Below, piece by piece: positions 8,407 to 16,097 of a stretch of 64,000 bases of DNA (the stretch's first letter is position 1; every line of letters begins with the position of its first letter). The DNA comes from Micromonospora coriariae (GTDB taxonomy: Bacteria > Actinomycetota > Actinomycetes > Mycobacteriales > Micromonosporaceae). Position numbers and translations under genes: made by a program. Below the pieces are notes generated by a model that searched no databases, had not been told where the DNA came from, and was given only the letters and a program-made list of their open reading frames with translations. The stretch lies in the NCBI RefSeq assembly GCF_900091455.1, contig NZ_LT607412.1, positions 1,860,001-1,924,000 on the forward strand, read 5' to 3'.

Positions 8407-9282
8407 TCACCGGAGGTGCAGGACGTCGCCGGCGGCCAGGACCCGGTCGCCGGTGTGGGTGGTGACCAGGAGCTGACCGTCGGGATCCACGCCGGTGGCG
8501 GTGCCGGTCAGGTCGTCGCCGCCCGGAAGCAGGACCCGCACCTCGCGGCCGACAGTGGCACAGGCCGCCAGGTAGGCGTCGCGCAGGCCGCTGGCAACGG
8601 CGTCCCCGCCAGCGGCGCGCCAGCGGTCGTACCAGTCGGCGACCGCGCGCAGCAACGCCCGCAGCAGCGGGTCCCGGTCGGTGGCCGCCGCGCCGGCCAG
8701 CTGCAACGAGGTGGCCGGCAGCCCGGTCGGGTTCACCGGCAGCTCGTCGGCGCGCAGCGTCACGTTCAGCCCGATACCGACCACGATCGCCGGGGGCTGG
8801 TCCGGTGCGCCCCCGGGCACCGCCTCGGCGAGCACGCCGGCGCACTTCGCGTCGCCGATCAGCAGGTCGTTGGGCCACTTCAGGGTGGCCTCCAGCTCGG
8901 CCAGCCGGGCCACCGCCTCGACCAGCGCGACGCCGGCCAGCAGCGGCAGCCAGCCGTACCCGGTGGGCGGCGCGGCCTGCCAACCGCGGTCCGGCACGGC
9001 CTCGCCGGGCCGCAGCAGCACGCTGGTGGCGATCCCGGCCCGCGCCGGCGACTGCCAGACGCGACCGCGCCGGCCGCGACCGGCGGTCTGCCGCTCGGCG
9101 ACCACGACCAGACCCTCCGGCTCGCCGGCCCGGGCCGCCTCGGCCACGTCGGCGTTCGTGGAACCGGTCTCGGTGCGCAGCTCCAACCGGGCCCACGGGC
9201 CGTGCGGCGCGACCAACGCGCGCCGCAGCCGGGCCGCCGACAACGGCGGGCGGTCCAGATTGGTGTACGGGGAGCCCGGCAT
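8407..9282 (-). CDS. birA: Biotin--[acetyl-CoA-carboxylase] ligase
   Basis: A 291-residue cytosolic ligase that makes biotinyl-AMP and attaches biotin to the BCCP lysine of carboxylases. Motifs: TGSTNADVAEAA near residue 40, RQTAGRGRRGRVWQSP near 66-81 (the GRGRRG adenylate loop), KWPNDLLIG near 135 and GIGLNV near 170. There is no N-terminal winged helix, so it is the monofunctional type and not a biotin-operon repressor. It is divergent from the carboxylase beta-subunit gene, with an 84-bp intergenic region, which fits supply of cofactor to that enzyme. Confidence 0.93.
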   Translation of the reverse strand: MPGSPYTNLDRPPLSAARLRRALVAPHGPWARLELRTETGSTNADVAEAARAGEPEGLVVVAERQTAGRGRRGRVWQSPARAGIATSVLLRPGEAVPDRGWQAAPPTGYGWLPLLAGVALVEAVARLAELEATLKWPNDLLIGDAKCAGVLAEAVPGGAPDQPPAIVVGIGLNVTLRADELPVNPTGLPATSLQLAGAAATDRDPLLRALLRAVADWYDRWRAAGGDAVASGLRDAYLAACATVGREVRVLLPGGDDLTGTATGVDPDGQLLVTTHTGDRVLAAGDVLHLR

Positions 9283-9354
9283 CCCGCCAGCCTACGACGG
9301 TGGCCGCACCGGCACTGAGGCGTACTGCACAGCGGCGTCGGCCTGAACCATCGT

Positions 9355-9360
9355 TATATT
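9355..9360 (+). promoter_or_regulatory. -10 box (leaderless) of carboxylase beta gene
   Basis: TATATT ends 6 nt before GTG 9367. It is the best match to TATAAT-type boxes in the window. Confidence 0.6.
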
Positions 9361-9366
9361 CCCTGG

Positions 9367-10950
9367 GTGACTACCGAGACCGGGACCAACATCCACAGCA
9401 CCGCGGGCAAGCTGGCGGACCTGGAGCGCCGGGTCGACGAGGCGGTGCACGCCGGCTCGGCGCGGGCGGTCGAGAAGCAGCACGCCCGGGGCAAGAAGAC
9501 CGCCCGCGAGCGGATCGAGATGCTGCTCGACGAGGGCTCCTTCGTCGAGCTCGACGAGCTGGCCCGGCACCGGTCCACGGCCTTCGGGCTGGAGAAGAAC
9601 CGCCCGTACGGCGACGGTGTGGTCACCGGCTACGGCACGGTGGACGGCCGGCAGGTCTGTGTCTTCGCACAGGACTTCACGGTCTTCGGTGGCTCCCTCG
9701 GTGAGGTCTTCGGCGAGAAGATCGTCAAGGTGATGGACCTGGCCATGAAGATTGGCTGCCCGGTGGTGGGCATCAACGATTCCGGCGGGGCGCGCATCCA
9801 GGAGGGCGTGGTCTCTCTCGGCCTCTACGGCGAGATCTTCTTCCGCAACGTCCGGGCCTCCGGCGTCATCCCGCAGATCTCGCTGGTGATGGGCCCCTGT
9901 GCCGGCGGCGCGGTCTACTCCCCGGCGGTCACCGACTTCACAGTGATGGTCGACCAGACCTCGCACATGTTCATCACCGGTCCAGACGTGATCAAGACGG
10001 TGACCGGCGAGGACGTCGGCATGGAGGAGCTGGGCGGGGCCCGTACGCACAACTCGCGCAGCGGCAACGCGCACTACCTCGCCGCCGACGAGGAGGACGC
10101 GGTCGACTACGTCAAGGCGCTGCTGTCGTACCTGCCGTCGAACAACCTCGACGAGCCGGTGGTCCTGGAGGCTCCCGCCGACCTGGAGATCAGCGACGAG
10201 GACCGGGAGCTCGACACGCTGATCCCGGACTCGGCCAACCAGCCGTACGACATCCACCGGGTGATCGAGCACGTCCTCGACGACGGGGAGTTCCTGGAGG
10301 TCCAGCCGCTCTACGCGCAGAACATCGTGGTCGGTTACGGCCGCGTCGAGGGGCGCCCGGTCGGCGTGGTGGCCAACCAGCCGATGCACTTCGCCGGCAC
10401 GCTGGACATCGCCGCCTCGGAGAAGGCCGCCCGGTTCGTCCGCACCTGCGACGCGTTCAACATCCCGGTGCTGACCTTCGTGGACGTGCCCGGCTTCCTG
10501 CCCGGTACCGGTCAGGAGTGGGACGGCATCATCCGTCGCGGCGCCAAGCTGATCTACGCGTATGCCGAGGCGACAGTCCCCAAGGTCACCGTGATCACCC
10601 GCAAGGCGTACGGCGGGGCGTACGACGTGATGGGCTCCAAGCATCTCGGCGCGGACCTGAACTTCGCCTGGCCGACCGCTCAGATCGCGGTGATGGGCGC
10701 GCAGGGCGCGGTGAACATCCTCTACCGCTCGGAGCTGGCCGGCGCCGAGGATCCGGCGGCGGTTCGGGCCGAGAAGATCGCCGAGTACGAGGACACCCTG
10801 GCCAACCCGTACGTGGCCGCCGAGCGCGGGTACATCGACTCGGTGATCCCGCCGCACGAGACGCGCACCCAGATCGTCCGGGCGCTGCGTGTGCTGCGCA
10901 CCAAGCGGGAGGCGTTGCCGCCCAAGAAGCACGGCAACATCCCCCTCTGA
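9367..10950 (+). CDS. accD: Acyl-CoA (propionyl-CoA type) carboxylase beta subunit
   Basis: A 527-residue carboxyltransferase subunit that moves the carboxyl group from carboxybiotin to acyl-CoA, probably propionyl- or acetyl-CoA, forming methylmalonyl- or malonyl-CoA. Both crotonase-fold halves are present: N-half [19 protein letters not shown] and [13 protein letters not shown] (about 107-148), C-half [24 protein letters not shown] split over residues 375-398, and the oxyanion [10 protein letters not shown] near 415. The ending KKHGNIPL is typical of actinobacterial AccD5/PccB. GTG 9367 follows a leaderless -10 box. The epsilon subunit gene is at 18.2 kb and an alpha/BCCP gene at 25.7 kb, rather than adjacent. 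Confidence 0.95.
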   Translation: MTTETGTNIHSTAGKLADLERRVDEAVHAGSARAVEKQHARGKKTARERIEMLLDEGSFVELDELARHRSTAFGLEKNRPYGDGVVTGYGTVDGRQVCVFAQDFTVFGGSLGEVFGEKIVKVMDLAMKIGCPVVGINDSGGARIQEGVVSLGLYGEIFFRNVRASGVIPQISLVMGPCAGGAVYSPAVTDFTVMVDQTSHMFITGPDVIKTVTGEDVGMEELGGARTHNSRSGNAHYLAADEEDAVDYVKALLSYLPSNNLDEPVVLEAPADLEISDEDRELDTLIPDSANQPYDIHRVIEHVLDDGEFLEVQPLYAQNIVVGYGRVEGRPVGVVANQPMHFAGTLDIAASEKAARFVRTCDAFNIPVLTFVDVPGFLPGTGQEWDGIIRRGAKLIYAYAEATVPKVTVITRKAYGGAYDVMGSKHLGADLNFAWPTAQIAVMGAQGAVNILYRSELAGAEDPAAVRAEKIAEYEDTLANPYVAAERGYIDSVIPPHETRTQIVRALRVLRTKREALPPKKHGNIPL

Positions 10951-10958
10951 GGGTGGTG

Positions 10959-11828
10959 TCAGCAGGCCGGGTTGGCGGCGGCGCACATCCGGGCCGCCGC
11001 CGCCACGGCGAGTTGGCGGAGTTCGGCTTCGGTGCCGTCGTACCCGAGGCGGAGCACCGAGACGGTGTCGCCGACCCGGACGACGGCCAGCAGGATCGGC
11101 GGCGGATCGTCGCCGTCTGTCTGCCCGGTCTTCACGTCCCTGGCGGCCGTGAGCGAGTCCCGCAGGATGGCGGCGTCGTCGCCGGCGAAACCCCGCTGCG
11201 TCACCGCCCACCGGTGGACGGCTTCTACCGTGCTGAGAACCCCCGCCGTGTCCAACTGCCCGACGCTTCGCCATTCGGCGCACGGGGCGATCAGGTCGTC
11301 CAGACCGGCGAAGAGCTGTGTGGCCGCCTCGGGCGTCAGCCGGTAGAGGTCCTGCGCGACGAGGGCGTCGCCCTCCGTGCGAGGGCCCGGAGGGTGCTGC
11401 CGCAACAGCGTCTGCGAACGGGACACGATTGACATCGGCCAGCCCAGCGACAGCCCCTGACTCGTCCGGCACTCGGCAAGCAGGTTATCCAGCCGAACCG
11501 GCTCCCCCAGCCCCGATTGGCTGAGCTGCCAGGGGTACGACGGCGGGGCGACCTGCTGCGTCAGGTCGGCCGGCTGCAGGAGTGCGTCGGTGCTGATCTC
11601 GTGCCGGGTCGGCGAGGCGGAGGCGGCCGGCAGGGCCGGTGACGGGGACTTCCTCGGAGCGGCGACCGCTGCGGCGGAGACCCCGGCGAGGGCCAGCACG
11701 ACGGTGGCCACCACGATCCTGCGCTGGCTGCGGCGGCGGGCCCGGGCGCGGATCTCCTCCGGGCCGGGCCAGTGCACGTCGCGCAGTTCCCGCTGGATGT
11801 GTTCGACGAAGGTCGGGTCGTCACGCAT
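10959..11828 (-). CDS. Membrane-anchored protein co-transcribed with ECF sigma factor
   Basis: A 289-residue protein with a basic N-terminal stretch (RARARRRSQRR), one membrane helix near residues 38-55 (IVVATVVLALAGVSAAA), then an extracytoplasmic part with no family I recognise. ATG 11828 overlaps the end of the sigma-factor gene by 8 bp, so the pair is translationally coupled. Position and single-helix topology suggest an anti-sigma or sensor role, but no zinc-binding HxxxCxxC anti-sigma motif is visible, so that role is inference. Two extracytoplasmic Cys (LLAECRTSQ and LIAPCAEW) and a final NPAC could form disulfides. Confidence 0.65.
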   Translation of the reverse strand: MRDDPTFVEHIQRELRDVHWPGPEEIRARARRRSQRRIVVATVVLALAGVSAAAVAAPRKSPSPALPAASASPTRHEISTDALLQPADLTQQVAPPSYPWQLSQSGLGEPVRLDNLLAECRTSQGLSLGWPMSIVSRSQTLLRQHPPGPRTEGDALVAQDLYRLTPEAATQLFAGLDDLIAPCAEWRSVGQLDTAGVLSTVEAVHRWAVTQRGFAGDDAAILRDSLTAARDVKTGQTDGDDPPPILLAVVRVGDTVSVLRLGYDGTEAELRQLAVAAAARMCAAANPAC

Positions 11829-12321
11829 CGGTTGCCTCCTCGAGATCAGAGACGGCGAGCAGACCGGCGAGCGCGGCGCGCCCCCGGGAGAGGCGGGCCT
11901 TGACGGTGCCCACCGGGGCCGCGGTTTCCCGCGCCACGTCGGCGACCGGCATGCCGACCAGGTAGTAGAGGGCGATGGCGACGCGTTGCTCCTCGGGCAG
12001 TCGGCGCAGGGCGGCGACCACCGCGACGGTGTCGGTGCCCGGCCCGGGAACGCTCTCGATTGCCCCGTGCCGCAGGTACGCGCGGGCCCGGCTGCGCAGG
12101 CTGCGCCACCGGCTGACCGCGATCCGGCTGGCCACCACCCGCACCCACGCCTCCGGGTCGTCGTACGCGCTGACCGTCGACCAGCGCTGCCACGCCCGGA
12201 TGTACGCCTCCTGCACGGCGTCCTGCGCCTCGCCCCGATCACCGGTGAGCACGTAGACGAAACCGAGCAGCCGTTGCCGACTCCCCCGGTAGAACTCATC
12301 GAACCCGTCGACGTCCGGCAC
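11821..12321 (-). CDS. SigE-family ECF RNA polymerase sigma factor
   Basis: A 166-residue sigma-70 family protein of the small actinobacterial SigE subfamily. Region 2 is FYRGSRQRLLGFVYVLTGDRGEAQDAVQEAYIRAW (given in parts: DRGEAQDAVQEAYIRAW, residues 28-44), and region 4 with its helix-turn-helix is LPEEQRVAIALYYL and VADVARETAAPVGTVKARL near 108-145. There is no region 1 or 3. GTG 12321 has a GGGGAGG ribosome site about 7 nt upstream. It overlaps the downstream membrane-protein gene, suggesting that the sigma factor is controlled by its neighbour. Target promoters cannot be assigned. Confidence 0.9.
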   Translation of the reverse strand: MPDVDGFDEFYRGSRQRLLGFVYVLTGDRGEAQDAVQEAYIRAWQRWSTVSAYDDPEAWVRVVASRIAVSRWRSLRSRARAYLRHGAIESVPGPGTDTVAVVAALRRLPEEQRVAIALYYLVGMPVADVARETAAPVGTVKARLSRGRAALAGLLAVSDLEEATDA

Positions 12322-12383
12322 CCGTTACCTCCCCGTGTCGGTCGCTGGGAACACGCCCCGGATGGGTTCGGCGGTTGCCTCGA

Positions 12384-13367
12384 TCAGGCCATCATCTTCT
12401 CCAACTCGGCGAGCGGGAACGCGCCCGCTCCGATCCGCTCCCGCACCGCCCGGCGTACGGCCCGCTGCACGGCCACGTTTGCCGGCGTCGGTACGCCGTG
12501 GAGCCGACCGAGCAGCGCGATCTCCCCGTTGAGATGGTCGACCTCGGTCGAACCGGTGCCCCGGGCCAGGCTCTGCCAGGTGGAACCGCCGGAGCGGTCC
12601 GCACCGGCGACCGGGCGCTGCCCGACCAGGTCACCGCGTTCGGCCTTCTCCTCCTCGGGCGAGGTGTGCGCGATGCCGGCGGCGGCCAGCGCGGCGACGC
12701 CTTCGGCGCGTACCCGCTCGGCCAGCGCGTCCGGGATGTCCCGGCCGAGCAGCGCCTGAAGGCCGTTGCCGAGGTTGGCGAGCAGCTTGCCGTACTTCCA
12801 GCGCAGCACGTCCTGCCGGACCGGGGCGACGAACCCGGCGGCGGTCAGGTCGGCGGCGATCGCCTGATCGGTGTCGTCGGCGCCGGCCGGGTTCCGCCCG
12901 ATGTGCAGCATTCCCGGGTGCGGGTAGCCGTTGGACACCACCACGCCCGGATCCAGATGGGTGGCAGGCAGCCAGACGCAGACCGGGTGCACGTCGGCGA
13001 AGAGCCGCAGCGCGGCTCGCTCGTTGGCCACCCCGTTCTGTGCGGTGACCAGCGGCAGCCGCTCACCCGCCGTGCCACCTCCGTCCACCGGCGCGTCCAC
13101 CCAGGCGGCCAGCGCGCCCGCGGTGTCCTGCGACTTCACGGTGAGAATCAGCACCGTGTCCGCCGGCAGCGGCTGATCGCCTGGCCCGTCCACGGCGGCG
13201 AGCCGGGCGGTCAGGTCGCCGTCGGGCCGACGCAGGGTCAGACCCCGCTCGCGGATCGCGTCCAGGTGCGCGCCCCGGGCCACCAGCGTCACGTCCCTGT
13301 CGGCCTCGGCCAGCCGCACCCCGATGGTCCCGCCGACCGCACCCGCCCCGATGATCACGTATCGCAT
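12384..13367 (-). CDS. 2-dehydropantoate 2-reductase family (PanE/ApbA) oxidoreductase
   Basis: A 327-residue NADPH-dependent reductase. The N-terminal MRYVIIGAGAVGGTIG is the Rossmann GxGxxG motif. LILTVKSQDTAGAL near 93 carries the family's conserved Lys after the central strand, and the C-terminal helical domain has WKYGKLLANLGNGLQAL near 205 with the catalytic-Lys/Asn pattern K-x(3)-N. The canonical reaction reduces ketopantoate for CoA synthesis. However, actinobacteria carry several PanE-like paralogues with other substrates, and no pantothenate genes are nearby, so the substrate is uncertain. No clear ribosome site. Confidence 0.8.
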   Translation of the reverse strand: MRYVIIGAGAVGGTIGVRLAEADRDVTLVARGAHLDAIRERGLTLRRPDGDLTARLAAVDGPGDQPLPADTVLILTVKSQDTAGALAAWVDAPVDGGGTAGERLPLVTAQNGVANERAALRLFADVHPVCVWLPATHLDPGVVVSNGYPHPGMLHIGRNPAGADDTDQAIAADLTAAGFVAPVRQDVLRWKYGKLLANLGNGLQALLGRDIPDALAERVRAEGVAALAAAGIAHTSPEEEKAERGDLVGQRPVAGADRSGGSTWQSLARGTGSTEVDHLNGEIALLGRLHGVPTPANVAVQRAVRRAVRERIGAGAFPLAELEKMMA

Positions 13368-13398
13368 GGGCCCATTCTGCCCGCCCGGACCCTCGTGG

Positions 13399-14142
13399 TC
13401 AGGGAGTCAGGCCGGCGTTGGTGAGGATCGGGCCGGCGAGCAGCAGCGCGCCGGCGACGAGCGCGACCACGTTGACCAGGGCGAAGAAGAGCACCCAGAA
13501 GAACGCCGGGAACGGGGTGAGCCCGGCGAGCTGGTCGGCGTCGGACGCGGGCATCCGGCCGCGCGAGCGCAGCCGTTGCAGCTCCACCACCGGCCGCACC
13601 CCGCCGAGCAGCAGGAACCACACCCCGGTGTACGCGAAAGCGGCCTGTACCTGCGGGGTGGCGTACCACGAGACGGCGAGCACCAGGGCGCCGGTGACCA
13701 GCAGCGACACCACGCCGAAGGCGTTGCGGATCATGACGAGCATGGCGAGCAGCAGCGCCACCGCGACCCAGAGCAGCAGTGTGATCCGGTTGCCGCCGAG
13801 CAGCCAGGCACCGGCCAGCCCGACCAGCGGTGGGGCGACGTAGCCGGCGAGCAGGGTGAAGATCATGCCGGGCCCCGAGGGCCGGCCTGCGGAGAGCGTC
13901 AGCCCGGAGGTGTCCGAGTGCAACCGGATCCCGCGCAGCTTACGGCCGGTGAGCAGGGCGACCAGCGCGTGCCCGCCCTCGTGGGCGATGGTGATGGCGT
14001 TGCGGGCGACCCGCCACGGCAGTCGGGTACTGACCACCACCAGCGCGACGGCCGCGGTGATCAGCACCAGCAGCGGGGGCGGGTCCGGCTGAGCGCCGAA
14101 CAGCGTGTCCCACAGGTCGCCCAGCCCGTCGATCGACATCAT
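13399..14142 (-). CDS. M50B-type integral membrane zinc metalloprotease-like protein
   Basis: A 247-residue polytopic protein. IAHEGGHALVAL near residues 50-61 is the HExxH-type zinc site (HEGGH) inside the first membrane region, and about seven hydrophobic segments follow. This arrangement is that of the actinobacterial M50 family-like proteins. The second metal ligand motif (LDG-type in classical S2P) is not obvious, so protease activity is inferred. Two adjacent Met codons (14142 and 14139) are possible starts; a TAGGCT box ends 8 nt before the first. It follows a divergent Uma2 gene and precedes the PanE-like gene's end by 31 bp. Confidence 0.75.
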   Translation of the reverse strand: MMSIDGLGDLWDTLFGAQPDPPPLLVLITAAVALVVVSTRLPWRVARNAITIAHEGGHALVALLTGRKLRGIRLHSDTSGLTLSAGRPSGPGMIFTLLAGYVAPPLVGLAGAWLLGGNRITLLLWVAVALLLAMLVMIRNAFGVVSLLVTGALVLAVSWYATPQVQAAFAYTGVWFLLLGGVRPVVELQRLRSRGRMPASDADQLAGLTPFPAFFWVLFFALVNVVALVAGALLLAGPILTNAGLTP

Positions 14143-14243
14143 GGGGCGCGAGCCTACCGGCGGCGTTCGGTGTCGGTGCCGGGCCACCGCCTCGTGTGGT
14201 GTGAGACTGATCGGGTGGCGAGCGGAGCGGGAGGTGAAGGCAG

Positions 14244-14795
14244 GTGAGCGCAGCGCCCCTGGAGCCGCACATCGGCCTGTGGACCGAGGCCGACTACTTC
14301 GCGTTGGGTGAGACCCCGGACCGGATCGAGCTGCTCGACGGGAGCCTGATCGTGAGCCCTGTCCCGAGCAAGCGACACCAACTGGTGTCGTGGAACCTCG
14401 TCGACAGCCTTCGGCCAGCCGCACGGCCGCTCAACCTTCTTGTGTTCGAGGCGGTCAACGTGCGGCTCGGGGTGGACCGGATCGTCATGCCGGACGTGGT
14501 CGTCGCAGACACCGACGACGAGGGCACCGTGGTGGAGGCCGCCGAGGTGGTCCTGGTCTGCGAGATCGTCTCGCCCGGCAACGCCGCCGCTGACCGGCTG
14601 GTCAAGATGCAGCTCTACGCCATCGCACGGATTCCCTGGTACCTGCTGGTCGAGCAGGACGGCGACGGTCACTCGTTGCGGCTGTTCCGGCTCGACGGCG
14701 AGCACTACGTCGAGGACCAGGTGGCCAAGCAAGGCGAGGCGCTGACCATCGTGGAGCCGTTCCGCTGGCAGCTCGACCCCTCTGCCCTGCGCTGA
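14244..14795 (+). CDS. Uma2 family (DUF820) endonuclease-like protein
   Basis: A 183-residue PD-(D/E)XK-superfamily protein. The core is visible: [13 protein letters not shown] near residue 27, VMPDVVVAD near 84 (catalytic Asp of the PD motif) and [18 protein letters not shown] near 103 with the E-x-V/K pattern, then the aromatic YLLVEQD strand. The family is common in cyanobacteria and actinobacteria and is usually a lone gene; its biological role is unknown. GTG 14244 has GGAGG about 9 nt upstream. No transposon or toxin partner is next to it. Confidence 0.85.
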   Translation: MSAAPLEPHIGLWTEADYFALGETPDRIELLDGSLIVSPVPSKRHQLVSWNLVDSLRPAARPLNLLVFEAVNVRLGVDRIVMPDVVVADTDDEGTVVEAAEVVLVCEIVSPGNAAADRLVKMQLYAIARIPWYLLVEQDGDGHSLRLFRLDGEHYVEDQVAKQGEALTIVEPFRWQLDPSALR

Positions 14796-14838
14796 GCCAT
14801 CCCATCGCAACGTTCAGTGCCCACCGACACCCGTCGAT

Positions 14839-14847
14839 GAAAGTTTC
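14839..14847. promoter_or_regulatory. GAAA-G-TTTC palindrome upstream of the lysozyme gene
   Basis: GAAAGTTTC is a perfect 4-1-4 dyad 76 bp before the lysozyme start. The same GAAA-N-TTTC shape is found at operators of LacI-type repressors that control secreted glycosidases in streptomycetes. Chance occurrence of so short a site is possible. Confidence 0.3.
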
Positions 14848-14922
14848 TTCAACAACTCTTGCGATCTAGGGCAGTTACCTCCAAAGATGGGCGTCAATAG
14901 ACCGACGTCCTTGGAGGCAGCC

Positions 14923-15678
14923 ATGGCCCGTACCAGATCACCGCTGCGCCGCGTGCTCGCGGCCGGCCTCACCCTGCTCGCCACCGCGGCGGCGACCCTG
15001 GTCGCGACCGCCGGCCCGGCGGCCGCCGCCACCACGCCCGGCGTCGACGTATCGCGCTACCAGGGCAGCATCAACTGGACCAGCGTGCGCAACGCCGGCA
15101 TCCAGTTCGCCTTCATCAAGGCCACCGAGGGCACGAGCTACAAGGACCCGAACTTCAACGCGAACTACGTCAACGCGTACAACGCCGGGGTGATCCGCGG
15201 GGCGTACCACTTCGCCCGGCCGAACATCTCCGCCGGCTCCACCCAGGCCAACTACCTGGCCTCCAACGGCGGCGCCTGGTCGGCGGACAGCCGGACCCTC
15301 CCCGCCGCGCTGGACCTGGAAGCCAACCCGTACGCCGGCGGCTACTGCTACGGCCTGAGCACCACCGGGATGCGCAACTGGGTCCAGGACTTCCTGAACA
15401 CCTACCGCTCCCGCACCGGCCGCTACGCGGTCATCTACACCACGACCAGCTTCTGGAACCAGTGCACGGGCAGCTGGACCGGCCCTTGGGCGAACCACCC
15501 GCTCTGGCTGGCCCGCTGGGCGAGCACGCCGGGCGCCCTACCGGCCGGCGCGCCGGTGTGGAGCTTCTGGCAGTACACCAGCACCGGCGCCGTCTCCGGG
15601 ATCAGCGGCAACGTGGACCGCAACTACTGGAACGGCGACCGGTCACGGCTGATCGCACTGGCCAACAACACGGCCTGA
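14923..15678 (+). CDS. Secreted GH25 muramidase (lysozyme)
   Basis: A 251-residue exported enzyme cleaving the MurNAc-GlcNAc bond of peptidoglycan. It starts with a Sec/Tat-like signal: twin basic residues (ARTRSPLRR), a hydrophobic Leu/Ala core and an AGPAAAATTP processing region around residue 34. The GH25 catalytic pattern is present: PGVDVSRYQG (start of the barrel), FAFIKATEG near 63, and AALDLEAN near 128 providing the DxE acid pair. The length is that of a bare catalytic domain without wall-binding modules. ATG 14923 has a GGAGG ribosome site 5 nt upstream; a longer ATG at 14887 lacks one. Confidence 0.92.
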   Translation: MARTRSPLRRVLAAGLTLLATAAATLVATAGPAAAATTPGVDVSRYQGSINWTSVRNAGIQFAFIKATEGTSYKDPNFNANYVNAYNAGVIRGAYHFARPNISAGSTQANYLASNGGAWSADSRTLPAALDLEANPYAGGYCYGLSTTGMRNWVQDFLNTYRSRTGRYAVIYTTTSFWNQCTGSWTGPWANHPLWLARWASTPGALPAGAPVWSFWQYTSTGAVSGISGNVDRNYWNGDRSRLIALANNTA

Positions 15679-15714
15679 CCCGACCGGTCCGCCTGATCCG
15701 CCTGGGGAGGCAGT

Positions 15715-15771
15715 TGGCGGCAGCGGGATCGGCTGTCACCGCACGGTCGACAATCGGTCCGGCTGCCGCCA
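15715..15771. terminator. Stem-loop between convergent genes
   Basis: TGGCGGCAGC (15715-15724) and GCTGCCGCCA (15762-15771) are perfect 10-bp complements with a 37-nt loop, between the lysozyme gene and the convergent small membrane protein gene. The long loop makes the terminator call tentative. Confidence 0.35.
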
Positions 15772-15786
15772 CACCACCGGTACGGG

Positions 15787-16020
15787 TCAGACCCGCCGTC
15801 GGCTCATCGCCGGCACCACCATCGGAGTGTCCTCACTGGCCAGAGCGCTCCGCCGGGTCAATCGCCAGGCAGCCACCCCGCAGACGGCAACGGTCACGAC
15901 GCTGAGCAGCGCGATGAGGGCCCAGATTCCCGCGCTGACCAGCAGCAGGACCGCGTCGCCGAGCGCCACCAGCATCCACAGTGCCAGCCGGGGCCGGGCA
16001 TCCCTCCGTCGGTAACCCAT
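15787..16020 (-). CDS. Small two-helix membrane protein
   Basis: A 77-residue protein that I do not recognise by family. It has a basic N-terminus (MGYRRRDARPR), two adjacent hydrophobic helices (about 12-32 and 34-55), and a short Arg-rich tail (AMSRRRV). The gene looks real because ATG 16020 is preceded by a textbook AAGGAGG ribosome site 7 nt upstream. It lies 77 bp behind the receptor kinase gene on the same strand and may be its co-transcribed partner. Confidence 0.6.
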   Translation of the reverse strand: MGYRRRDARPRLALWMLVALGDAVLLLVSAGIWALIALLSVVTVAVCGVAAWRLTRRSALASEDTPMVVPAMSRRRV

Positions 16021-16097
16021 GTCGTACCTCCTTCCGTCGTCGAAGGTCAGATACCCCGGACGACGCAAGGTCATGCGAATGGATCTCCCGCCGGCGT

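Noticed and set aside
11829..12299. Upstream extension of the membrane protein gene across the sigma factor gene
   Set aside because: It is the shadow frame of the sigma factor; ATG 11828 gives a normal coupled overlap.
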